Position numbers and translations under genes: made by a program. Under the pieces are notes generated by a model that did no database searches, had not been told where the DNA came from, and saw nothing but the letters and a program-made list of their open reading frames with translations. Below, piece by piece: positions 49,001-59,489 of a stretch of DNA of 64,000 nt (positions are counted from its first letter, which is position 1; each line of letters begins with the position of its first letter). Location: contig NC_030858.1 of assembly GCF_000208745.1 (NCBI RefSeq), forward strand, positions 6,312,188 to 6,376,187, written 5' to 3'. Source of the DNA: Theobroma cacao. Taxonomy: Eukaryota; Streptophyta; Magnoliopsida; Malvales; Malvaceae.

Positions 49001-49618
49001 TAATGTGTGAGGAAAGTTTGGCATTACAAGCCCTGCATATTAAACATGTTTACCTTCAAACCGGAAATTGACAGGGGACAAGTCGACCTGCTCACTATCA
49101 TGTTCTGTGGGATGAAAATAACTTCACAGCAGATGAGATCCAGTCTCTGACCAACAACCTCTGTTACACGTAAGAATATTGATTTGTTTAATGTTACATG
49201 TTGCCTTTCCAGTTATCATGATTCAAATTAATGGATCATTTGATTGCAGGTACGCTCGGTGCACTCGATCTGTTTCTGTTGGTAACTCCTAATCTACCAC
49301 TTACATGATTACTACATCCATTAATTTCCAAATTATCTCACAGCATGATTACACCATCTGTTTCTGTTGGCAATAGTGCAGCGGAGTGTGGTAAATTCTG
49401 TAAAAGTATGAGAAATCTGTAATGTATATTTGCTCTTTACGTATGCAGTGCCTCCAGCATATTATGCTCATCTAGCAGCCTACCGAGCTCGATTCTACAT
49501 TGAACCAGAGGCAACCGAAAATGCTAAAGGGAGATGCACACGCACGAGCAATGGATCATCTGTCCGGCCCTTACCAGCATTGAAAGAGAGGGTGAAGAAT
49601 GTGATGTTTTACTGTTAA
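43099..49618 (+). CDS. AGO10: Argonaute, AGO10 (PINHEAD/ZWILLE) type
   Basis: 22 coding exons join in phase to 936 aa: 43099-43446, 43553-43761, 43887-44033, 44138-44271, 44383-44492, 45085-45191, 45291-45429, 45508-45624, 45931-46038, 46169-46240, 46356-46478, 46627-46786, 47027-47148, 47273-47410, 47486-47628, 48127-48189, 48353-48416, 48489-48624, 48880-48953, 49075-49169, 49250-49281, 49449-49618. A short basic N-terminus (GRRRVRGHK) precedes the N domain, PAZ (from about 280), MID (about 450-560) and PIWI (about 570-890). Catalytic residues D662 (FGADVTHP), E703 (HRQEL), D748 (YRDGVSEG) and H888 (PPAYYAHL) are all present. The C-terminus ends VMFYC. AGO10 binds miR166/165 and protects shoot meristem identity. 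The N-terminus is about 50 residues shorter than in Arabidopsis AGO10. Confidence 0.96.
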
Positions 49619-52138
49619 AACAGGAGGAAGAAGCTGAGATGATACAGAGACCAAGGTGAAAGGGAAACTGTAAACAACATATGTACATTTGTTGTGTTTA
49701 TATTGTAGAGAGGATTGTGCATTGAAAATTTTGAGAACGCAACAAGCAGCTTTTCTAACTGACTGTAACAGTTAACAGAAGATTAACAAAATTGAGTTTA
49801 GATGCATATATAATAGTTTGTCTACCATTCTATATCTAAACGCATATATGAAGGCAGCCAAGTCTTTTCAGTACCAAGTTTAGGCAATGCTACCTTATAA
49901 AAGAATTATCGATAAGATCTCTTTTATTATAATCTTTACTAATGTGTATTTTCACCTTATCATATTCTTTATAAATTTTATGTATTAATAATTTTCAATG
50001 TCATATTCCGATCAATGTACTATTAATATAAATACTATAATATTACTATAAATAATATAATTCTAAAATAATTTTAAAAAAATACACTGGTTAGATTTTT
50101 AAAATCCAACTGTTTTGTGAAAATCTTTTGAATATATTTTTCAATAAAAAACAGTGTAGTGATTTTTTTATTGAGCACCGTATATAATTTATTTATTTAT
50201 TTATTATATACAAAGTTCAATGTAGTAAGGTATAATCTTTAAGTATAGCATCACTTGTTGACAACACCAAAATCATATAAATATTAAATAAAATATACTA
50301 ACTTCTCAAGTCTAAATTAATATATAATAATAGATTTCGCTTTAACTATGGACAATGATAAGATTATATGATATTGTATGTATCTCAAAACTATACCCAT
50401 TTATTTACATTAAGGCCACTACCCCAATAATAGAGTCAAAACATTTTGTTACATCTTATAATCTAGAACAATTATGATAAATAAAGAATTGAAGTACTAT
50501 ATATAACTCCAAGCTTAATAATTCATTAACTAATTACATAAATTTTCTGCAATACAACCAAATAATATAGGATCATACCATATTTAGTTTAAATAAATAA
50601 AAAATGTATTAAAACATAAAAAAAAATAATTAATATAATTATTTATCTAATAAAAGAAATAATAAAATCGGTTTTAACAGCGTGCTATTAAGAAATTCCC
50701 GTCACACAATTTTGTACTTCGGAAAAAGCCATCTGGCACGAGATAACAGCATGGAAGTTTGAGCATGTGACTGGTGTCCTTGCATCTTTCTTTGCTTTTT
50801 TCTTTATAATGTATAACTCCCATTGAAGGATAATAATTATTTCATTAGGTGAAACTTGGGTTGCTAATAAGCCAGGAAACCTGATGACTGATATAAACGA
50901 GAAGCTGACTAATTAAAGACCGGCGGATAAAGTGAGAATCAACTGCACAGAGCTCATGAAGTATCCCAAGGGTACTTCCTCAAGGAAAATTGAGGTCTAA
51001 AAACATTCAAGACTTGGCTGGGACGAAAGCAGGTTCAGTGGATGATAAGTCTTAAAGGTGACTGAGACTAAAGGGTGGTTGTGAGAGGGTAAAAATACTT
51101 AGCTTTATATTAAAGTAATTTGGTTTTTGGACCTCAATCTGTTATACTTCAAAGAAATGCTACTTTAACCTGATAGTTTGAGACTCCATTTCCACCGGAG
51201 AATTTTCTTGCAGGTTTCATCTGATTTTTCATTGTCGAATTACCAAAAAGCTAGAATCTGGTTTAAAACTACAGTAACTATAGCCACTGGCTTCATGTTA
51301 CACTGAGCCATGACAAATTTAAAGCACCAAACCAGAATACCCTACAAGCTGGTTTCCAAGCTGAAAAATCAACCACAATACATTTTTACTGTTCTGGGAC
51401 GACTTTTGAACAAATGATAGCTGTCTTATAATTCAACGTAAACATCAACATTCGACAGTTGAACAAGTTTGAAAATTGATGCGAGCTGAAAGGAACACCA
51501 CCAATGTATAGCAAACATCACAGTGTCCCTTTCGTCTCCCAGATTCTCAACCGCAAATCTGAAATCAAAAGCATATATCGTTGTCACTGACCCAAAACGC
51601 TGTAAAAAAGAAAAAAACTTGCTGGGTCAGTTTGGAAATATGAATAAATCTTCTTCAAGTCTTCAACTACCCACCCTTTTCCTGAAAGCAGATAGATGAT
51701 AAACCGATTAATGGTTTAAAAAGTTTCAATTTGAAAGGGGGCGTGATGAGGTGCTATCCTTTGTATGGTGGAAACGATTGTTACAAGCTACTGTCATTGC
51801 ATGTCTCAATCCACAAAGGTTGCTGTCTTTCTCAGTAGGGAAGAGTTCAACATCCATGCCTTATGCAATTACGTGTATGTTGGCTTGTTGATTTGATCCT
51901 TCCCTGGTCAATGACAAGAAACTGGAATCTAGACTTCTCACCCTTCCCCATTTAATCCATTTTCCATCCTTTAGTCCTGTTAATTAATTAATTGTTTAAA
52001 CACACACACACACACAAAATGCTTTTGAAATTATAGAGTTGAGACCACATTTAAGGAGATGAAAGAAAGTTAGAGCAGCCCCCAGCATTGACTACCGAGG
52101 TGCTAGTGATTGATTATTGAAGTTTATAACAATCTCCT
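49619..52138. other. 3' flank of AGO10 and intergenic DNA
   Basis: After the presumed 3'UTR the sequence is AT-rich with no recognised gene. A (CA)n run lies near 52002-52015. Confidence 0.5.
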
Positions 52139-52998
52139 TGAGGTTTGGTAGAAAATACACCCCTCTCTTGAAAAAGTTATGTTGTTAATTATTACAGTTA
52201 ATTTTAGACTAAAAAACAAGCATACCCTCTGCTAATTACTTTTTTTCTCTTTTACACGAGACCTTTTTTTAACTACAAAATTATGAGATCTAATTAATTT
52301 TAAAATTAATTTTAATTATTATGAAAGTAAATTTTAATTACTTTATATATTCTAATCCAATTACATATTAAACTTATATTTAATTCAATAATATATCAAC
52401 TTTGAGAAAGAATGTAAGAAATTATCTTTAGTTAAAATAAATTAATTACCATTAATTTGTAAAAAAAGGTTTAGTGATAAAGAGATGGATTAAATAAAAA
52501 ATAAAAAAGGAGGGAACAGTAGAAAAAATAAATATAAACAAAATGTGAAAATTTTTAGTATTAATTCAAAGAAAACTTTGCAAAAATGTTAGTTTGACTA
52601 ATGTTATTCTAATATCAGTTACTTTTTTAAGAAAGATAAAAAAAATGTTTTTCAAACTAATTTGAAAAAAAATATTTTCATAAGTATTTTTTTCTAATAT
52701 AATTATATAATTTAATATATTAAATTTGACGTGATCATAAACTAAATTTGATAGTAATTAAAGAAAATTTTCTAACTAATTAAATATTTCAACTGTATGT
52801 ATAACTAATTAAATCTCAAAATTTTGTAAATAAAAGCAAACAGTCTTGGACAAAAGGGAAAAGAGAAAGCAAAATAAAAAAGAATTGAAAAAAATAAACA
52901 ATAAAGGGATATACTTGTCTTTTTATTTGAAATTAACTTGGTAATTAACATTATTACTTTTCTAAAAAGGTAAATATATTTTTGACGAAACCTTCAAA
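52139..52998. mobile_element. MITE with long inverted ends, probably Mutator-type
   Basis: The left end (GAGGTTTGGTAGAAAA, GTTAATTATTACAGTTAATTT, ACAAGCATACCCTCT) is mirrored in order and spacing by the inverted right end (GAAGGTTTCGTCAAAA, GTTAATTACCAAGTTAATTT, ACAAGTATATCCCTT), about 110 bp each. No target duplication was found, so the boundaries are approximate. There is no transposase frame. Confidence 0.65.
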
Positions 52999-53480
52999 GA
53001 GAAAAGAAGTTTCTTTTCAAATTAACGAATATAAGTGTATTTTTTTCTAAACTAATCCGATTTTTATATTTTAGACATAATATCTAAAAAAATTTTAAAT
53101 AAGTCAAAGATTGATAACAGTTAAACTTCAAGTTTCAAAATATAACATAAAAAAATAAAAAGTGTTAGAAGGCAAGAGAAAAGTTAGGTAAAATGTTTAA
53201 AAGGTTAATCTTTTCAAAAGTGAAACACGCTATGAGAGAGAAACATTAGAAAAATCAACATGAATTAATTAGGTAAAGTCTTTTCACTCCTTTGTGTCAA
53301 ACCTTAATTTTAATAATATTATTTCCAAGGAAAGGAAGGTAGGCAAATGCAAAGCGAAAAAGTTTTTTTCTGTTTATGTGTAAGCCATCAATTTCATTGC
53401 TGTGAAACAATTAATGTAGTATAGTTAGCAATTTTAATAAAAAAGGACCACATTGGCATAATGGCATCGCCTTTACGTTG

Positions 53481-53775
53481 CACGTGGGACCTCCAATTTG
53501 ATGGTGAATCTTTAATTTAAGACGGGTCAATTTCACTTCATATTGACCTTGCCCTTCTTTTTCTTTTTCTTTCAATATTAAATTGTGGGTCCCCACAAAA
53601 TTGACTCATTTTACTGACTCGAGTGAGAAAACAGGAGAGATATGTGACATCGCTGTCGACACGTGGGAAGAAATTGACACGTGAACATGCTGGGAAACCA
53701 GCATTTGTGGGCCCCCACCGTTGTGGCCTATTCTGGCCCACTTTGATTTCCCAAGATCCGAATTATTAGCACGTG
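53481..53775. promoter_or_regulatory. Cluster of four CACGTG G-boxes
   Basis: The palindromic G-box CACGTG occurs at 53481-53486, 53660-53665, 53678-53683 and 53770-53775. Two are in the stronger GACACGTG context. G-boxes bind bHLH (PIF) and bZIP (ABF/HY5) factors. The interval lies between the 3' ends of AGO10 and the GRAS gene, where no promoter was expected. Confidence 0.5.
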
Positions 53776-54287
53776 AATCATTTCCACTCGGATCCGGGTT
53801 CTGTCATCTCAAAGGGTCACGCCCTCACCCGCTTGTTTGACTCTCTTTATTTAGCAGGGCCTCTTGGGCTGACCAACTCCCATCTTTCTTTGTTTAAGAA
53901 ACATCAAATTATTAAGCTAAGCAGTACAGACTTGTAACTTATTTTTTCTTTTTATGGGAGGTTTGAATCTTCGATTTTATAGCCTGCTGGAAATGGCGAG
54001 CCAAAGGGCAAAGACCCTTTTCTTTTTATGTAACTTATCATTATTCAGTAAACCTTTTTATTGTTCCTTGTGCTGATTGTTTCATCAATTTCAGCATTAT
54101 AAATATAGGGTTCACTGAATTAACGAATTATAGTAATTAATTTTAGATTCAAGTTTTGTGGATAGTCTCATGTTGATTATGGTAATTTCCAAGTGTATAA
54201 TACAACTTATTTTAACTCGCAAAATTGAACGATTTGTTTATTATTAGATTTTTTTATAAATTAGAAATCGAATATTATATTTTAAAA

Positions 54288-54647
54288 GGTAAATTCTACT
54301 TATATTTTTTATGATTTTAACTTTTCTCATTTTGTGATTTTTTTTTAATTAGCACCTTGTGAATTTTTTTTTTTAATTTGCACCATATGGTTCTATTTCA
54401 GGAGAGTTATATTGTTAATTTTATCTTTAAAAATACCAAAATACTTTCAATTTAAATTTAATTAATTAATTTATATTTAATTTTTTAAAAATTTTATTTA
54501 ATAAAATTAGTAACCTAACACTTGTGGAAACAAAAGTTAGCCACAAAAATTGAGAAAAAAAAATCCACAATGTACTAATTGGAGAAAAAAAAACTTTAAA
54601 GTGTCATGTAAAAAAATTAAATCATAAAATATATAAGTAAACTTTAC
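54288..54647. mobile_element. MITE-like inverted-repeat element
   Basis: The left GGTAAATTCTACTTATATTT then TTTATGATTT is mirrored by the inverted right GGTAAAGTTTACTTATATAT then TTTATGATTT, about 35 bp. The interior includes two similar TAATTwGCACC segments. No target duplication was found. Confidence 0.6.
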
Positions 54648-56932
54648 CTTTTTCTAAATCTGACTTTTCCTAAATCAATATGAGGATAGACAAAACCAAA
54701 CGCATTTTAGTTCGATAAAATCATGCAAGTATCAACACTGATGAAATACCAACATCCGATCGGAAGGATAGTTGAGTAATAATTCTTTTAAATCTAAACT
54801 CGCCTTTGTATATCGTTTAGGTCCAAAGTCCAGTTTGATTCATGATTAAAATGTTTAAGTACTTAGTGTTTCATTTCTTAGTGCAAGGCATTCATTTAAA
54901 ATTTTAAACATAATTGATAGTGATGTACTCGAGCATTTAATTCAATTATTAATGTATGATTTTTAAAATTTAAATTCCTTATTTTTCAAATAAAAAAAAA
55001 GAATTTAAATACAGTTCAAACACCCATTCATGATGTTAGCCAAGGCCTTATAGTAGCTCACCATTAATATTAGTTGGTAGCTATGTGATTTATAATTAAA
55101 GACACCATAATCAGATACAGCAGAAGTAGTGTTTAGCGGATTGTGGGTGATGTGCTAGTGAGTCAGCGCACAGTGAAGGGAACGGGACATTACAGTTTGC
55201 AGGGAGAGACAGATCTCTCATGTGAGTAGTCTTCCTCTCTTTGCCATCTCTGGCTCTGGGGGGCTCTGTCTCATTATTTCGGTGAGGGGTCCCCGGTTCG
55301 CTTAATTTCGTGCCCTTTACTATTCGGTTTGTTTCAGAAAACCCACATGCATGATGCATCAGCTTCAGCTCCAGCTCCAGCTCCATCTCTCTCTCTTTCT
55401 CTCTCTCATGCTACATTACATTACATTACATCTTTTAAATACCTAAGTAAACATAGTAAAGGAAGAATCAACCCCATTGGGCAGTGGGCCCCCACTCAGT
55501 TGTTTCTTGAAAAACATAAGCCATTGCTTTCACGTGTGGTTGTCATGCATGCCTGCCATTAAAAGTACTAACTCACACTTGCTTAAGCTTTTTCAAGTTT
55601 CCGTTGCTTCTAAATCCACTGGTTAGACTCGCATTTGATAAAATACAACAAATTTCTACTTTGTTTAGCTTGCAAGATGCAGTGCATTATTCTAAATCCA
55701 TATGCTTTTTCCGTTTATAAGGCAAATTAAAGCCAAGGGGTATATATATCCAGCTTACAATTCTTTCTTATTAGAAAGATATACTAGTAGAAATAACACA
55801 GTGGAAAAAGTAGCTATTCCTATATATGGTTACTTTTGCAGAAGATTTGCTAGATTCAATGGCCTACCCACCCATCCCATATATTGCCACAAATGCCGGC
55901 AGCACTCATCATCTCCTGAGAAAATAAAGGAAGTTTTGGTGGTTGGATGAAATTTGGGTCATGTTTGGTCACAAGCAGCACTTAAAACCTGAAAAAGGTC
56001 TCTGAAGAAATTCCCAGTTTAGAAAGTGTGAGGTACCAGCTGTGTGCCTCAGCCTTTGGCAACGACATGATTCCAGACACACACAATACTCAAAGACGAA
56101 GTGCCAGCCTCTCATATGAGTTATGTTCATGCCAGATCCTGGGTTTCATAAAAGCTTAACAACAATGTAAAATCACTCCCCCTTCTGCAATTCTTTAGTC
56201 CCTAATGTTATATAATACCTCTTGGTTATAGTTCAAGCTTAGTCTTCATACCCTTTCTATTCATATTTCCATAATCAAAAACTTTGGTTTAGATACGGAA
56301 ATGCATTGCATAATTTGCACCTTTTCCCCATTTGATTAATGTGCCTATTTATTAGAAAACCAGAAAAATGTCATTTTCTATCATAAAATTCAACTTTAAT
56401 AAGGGCTATAAATGAGGATAGCAATTGATAAACTGTTATAATAGAGACCTCTAATAATTTCGCCTTTTCCATGTCTTTTTCAAACATTATTGTTAAGTTT
56501 TTTTCCTGCCTAAATTAGAATTTATATTTGAAATATAGAATAACATTCAAGTTTAAACTGAGTGATATTTCTAAGCGAAGGGTGCGGTTTATATAGTTTC
56601 TAGCTTCTAACATTCTCAAATTGGTATAATTAACAACATTCCTCTAAGCCTAATATGCTTAACCACCAAAATTAAATTGCTATGATCCTATCTGGCTACC
56701 TCATCATCCTAATAGGGACCAAATTCCCCGATTTAAGGATACTACAGAACAAGGGTAAAAAATACAAAACATCCTAGGAACAGATTTCTCCTGAAGTAAA
56801 ATCTCATTGAAAACAGCACCGATAAAGCTGTAATAAAGAAAAAAAAAAACGGAAAAGGAAAAGATTTTCCCGAAAATAGCCAAATTACCCCAAATTTACA
56901 GCAAGCTCTTAATTATTATGACTCTGCCCTAC
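54648..56932. other. Intergenic, no gene recognised
   Basis: Mixed-composition DNA with a CT-rich stretch near 55380-55410. No frame of recognisable family. The part nearest 56932 should hold the 3'UTR of the GRAS gene. Confidence 0.5.
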
Positions 56933-58561
56933 TTATGATGGTTGATGATCATCCCAAGCCGGGATCTCAGCTGCCGCATCCGGTACGGCATGCCAAGCCG
57001 AAGCCGAAATGAGAGGGCGGCTATGCCAACCCAGAGTCAGACACCCTTCATTTTCTTCGACCAAATACCCTTCCGCCGAGAACAAAGTCAATAACATGCT
57101 AGCTTGTTTAAATGCGTTGGACCCCAAATGTAATGGCCTAAATCCGGCTCCATTAAGCCGCGTCCTCCACTTAGCTAACGGCTCGTGTCTTTCTACTCGA
57201 GCCGAACCTTCACAGCTCACGACGTTGGCTATTTCCCTCTGAATGTATATCTCGGCTAAAGCTTTTTCCGGTTGAAGTGTGCAAGCTTCTAAAGAATCGA
57301 ACATAGTCGAATAATAATAAAGTGCTTCAGTGAACCGGTCCAGAAAACCGGGTTGGTTGTGGTTGGCTTCTTGTTCAACGACAGTCATAATTTTCGGGTT
57401 TAAGCTCCGGATCCAACTCAAAACCGTTTGGATAGAAGAATTCCGTGTCGGGTCAGCTCCTAGTAAGCGGTGAAGCTGCATGATTGAGTTCACCGCCACC
57501 GCTTCTTTTGGATTAACCTGAAGCATCCACGGCTTAACGTCTTCGAGCCTGGAAGCCGCGACTCCACGGAAGGTGAAACGGACGTTGACGGAGCGAGCCA
57601 GCTCGGCAAGCCGTAAACCTATTTCGCGAAGCGAGTCACGGCCGTCTGGTGATGGCGGTCCAATGCCGGTCAAACGAAGTAAAGGAGGTCCACCGGGACG
57701 TAACGCGAGGGCTTGTATCAAAGCCGGCCATTGTAAGCCGTGCATCAAATTGAAATCCACCACGTGGACGCAATCGTGACCGTCGAAAGCTTCCAGAATA
57801 GCCTGATTGGCGGTGAAGTGAGCGAATTTCAAGTAAGGACACGCTTCGTAAAAATGATGATACAAAATCTCGTTCTCATAAGCGGAGCCACCGTTGACAG
57901 GGCCTCCGCCAAATCCTTGGAAAATCCGGCAGCTCAAAGCGTCGATAAAATGTCCTGCAACTTTTCCGATGCCACAAACGGTGTTGACACGCATCAATAA
58001 CCGTTGCATGTCGTCGATTAAGGAAGTAGCCAATGGGAGGTCGCCACGTTGGACGCACTCCGCACACATCATCAACATGTGGACCAACCTTATACCGGAA
58101 TCTTCTTCCATGGCCGTTACAACCGTCAACTGATGATTCAAACTTTGTTGTTCGAAAGAAATATTCTGGTGCACCTGCGGCGTATGAGGTTCGGTGGTAG
58201 TCCACGCGTTGTTTACCACCGCCTGATTGGTTACAGGATCCATGATGAATTCGGAGGGGCAAGTAGGAGGCTGAGTGCACTCGGAAAGGAGCGAGTCGAC
58301 CCAGGAGGCGAGATCGGAAGGGTTACGGTGGATAGCATCTGAAGCGAGATGAAAGAAATCTGCGGGGGAATTAACCATGGCGATTTCGAGTCGTTCCAGT
58401 CTCTGAGCTACTTGTCGTAACTCCGATGACCGGACTTTGTATCCAGCTCCGGCGAGTAGCCTATCAATATCTTGCTGCTGCTGCTGTGGCGGCTTGTAGG
58501 AAGATGATGATGAGCTGCCGCTGCTACTCCCCGCTGACGTGGCGGAGTCGTATGGCACCAT
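56933..58561 (-). CDS. Divergent DELLA-type GRAS regulator
   Basis: Single exon, 542 aa, no intron, as usual for DELLA genes. After Ser- and Gln-rich residues, the N-terminus has DRLLAGAGYKVRSS (33-46), LERLE (55-59) and AIHRNPSDLASWVDSLL (76-92). These align with the DELLA, LExLE and TVHYNP motifs but with key changes. The GRAS domain follows: LHR1 (VHMLMMCAECVQRGD), the VHIID equivalent HVVDFNLMHGLQWPALIQAL, the PFYRE region (ALYYYSTMFDSLE) and SAW (GWHSRPLISASAW), plus a short tail. DELLA proteins are nuclear repressors degraded after gibberellin-GID1 binding to the DELLA/VHYNP motifs. The changed motifs suggest weakened or lost gibberellin control. A more distant GRAS assignment is less likely, given the conserved GYKVRSS and NPSDL blocks. 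Confidence 0.9.
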   Translation of the reverse strand: MVPYDSATSAGSSSGSSSSSSYKPPQQQQQDIDRLLAGAGYKVRSSELRQVAQRLERLEIAMVNSPADFFHLASDAIHRNPSDLASWVDSLLSECTQPPTCPSEFIMDPVTNQAVVNNAWTTTEPHTPQVHQNISFEQQSLNHQLTVVTAMEEDSGIRLVHMLMMCAECVQRGDLPLATSLIDDMQRLLMRVNTVCGIGKVAGHFIDALSCRIFQGFGGGPVNGGSAYENEILYHHFYEACPYLKFAHFTANQAILEAFDGHDCVHVVDFNLMHGLQWPALIQALALRPGGPPLLRLTGIGPPSPDGRDSLREIGLRLAELARSVNVRFTFRGVAASRLEDVKPWMLQVNPKEAVAVNSIMQLHRLLGADPTRNSSIQTVLSWIRSLNPKIMTVVEQEANHNQPGFLDRFTEALYYYSTMFDSLEACTLQPEKALAEIYIQREIANVVSCEGSARVERHEPLAKWRTRLNGAGFRPLHLGSNAFKQASMLLTLFSAEGYLVEENEGCLTLGWHSRPLISASAWHAVPDAAAEIPAWDDHQPS

Positions 58562-59124
58562 GGTTCAAATTCCTTTTCTTCTTTTTGTAAACAAGAAATT
58601 AAAGTGCGGAAATAATCAAATAAGAGGCAGATTTGTCATGCCCAGGTTTTGGCCAAAGAGTGAGAATTAGCAGAGAAACGGATGGGAAAAGAGATGTAAA
58701 GAAAGGGAAGAGATTTTTTCGTTGAGAGAAAAAGAGAGATTAGAGGGGGAATGACGAGTACTCCTGAGGATGAGGTGTATCCATCTTTTGGACAACGATT
58801 TTTGCTGTCACCCTCTCTTTTTTTTTTTTCTTTTTTCTCTTCTCTCTCTCTCTGACGTTCTAGTTTCATTAACGTTAAAACTTAGTTAAACAAGTGGTAT
58901 CCATTTTTTTAATAAAAATAAGATTATGAAAAGTTGAAGTGAAAGTGATGTAGGAATTAATCAAGAAAAAAAATTCAAAATTGAACGGAGGATATTATGT
59001 TTCAAGGTTAGATTAATTTAGGTTGCAATTAAAGAAAACTTGGTCCGATTTGAAAGATTATGAAATGATAAACACAGACAGGAAATAACTAATACTACTA
59101 CTAGTATGATAGGGTCAATGAAGA

Positions 59125-59175
<51 letters not shown>

Positions 59176-59447
59176 TATTAAAAGGAGGATCGGTTTTTTT
59201 ATTGAAAATGGCCTTTTAATTAACAATCAAATTAAAATTTAAACAATATATTAATCAATATACGGAGTCACTCGTTTGATTGTTTTCAAGCTTACAGCGG
59301 GCACATATTATTTTGGTTCTCCAGCAAGACTAAAGATCTACTCAACTGGTTGGCCGCTGCTCTTTCTCAGAGAATTAAGTCTCCCTCATGGAGTCACTGT
59401 TTCTACCTACAAAAATTCGATGCATGTTGTTAGGTAGCTCAGATGTT

Positions 59448-59489
<42 letters not shown>

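Noticed and set aside
57009..58342. Plus- and minus-strand frames inside the GRAS gene
   Set aside because: They overlap the intact 542-aa GRAS frame, which has clear family conservation.
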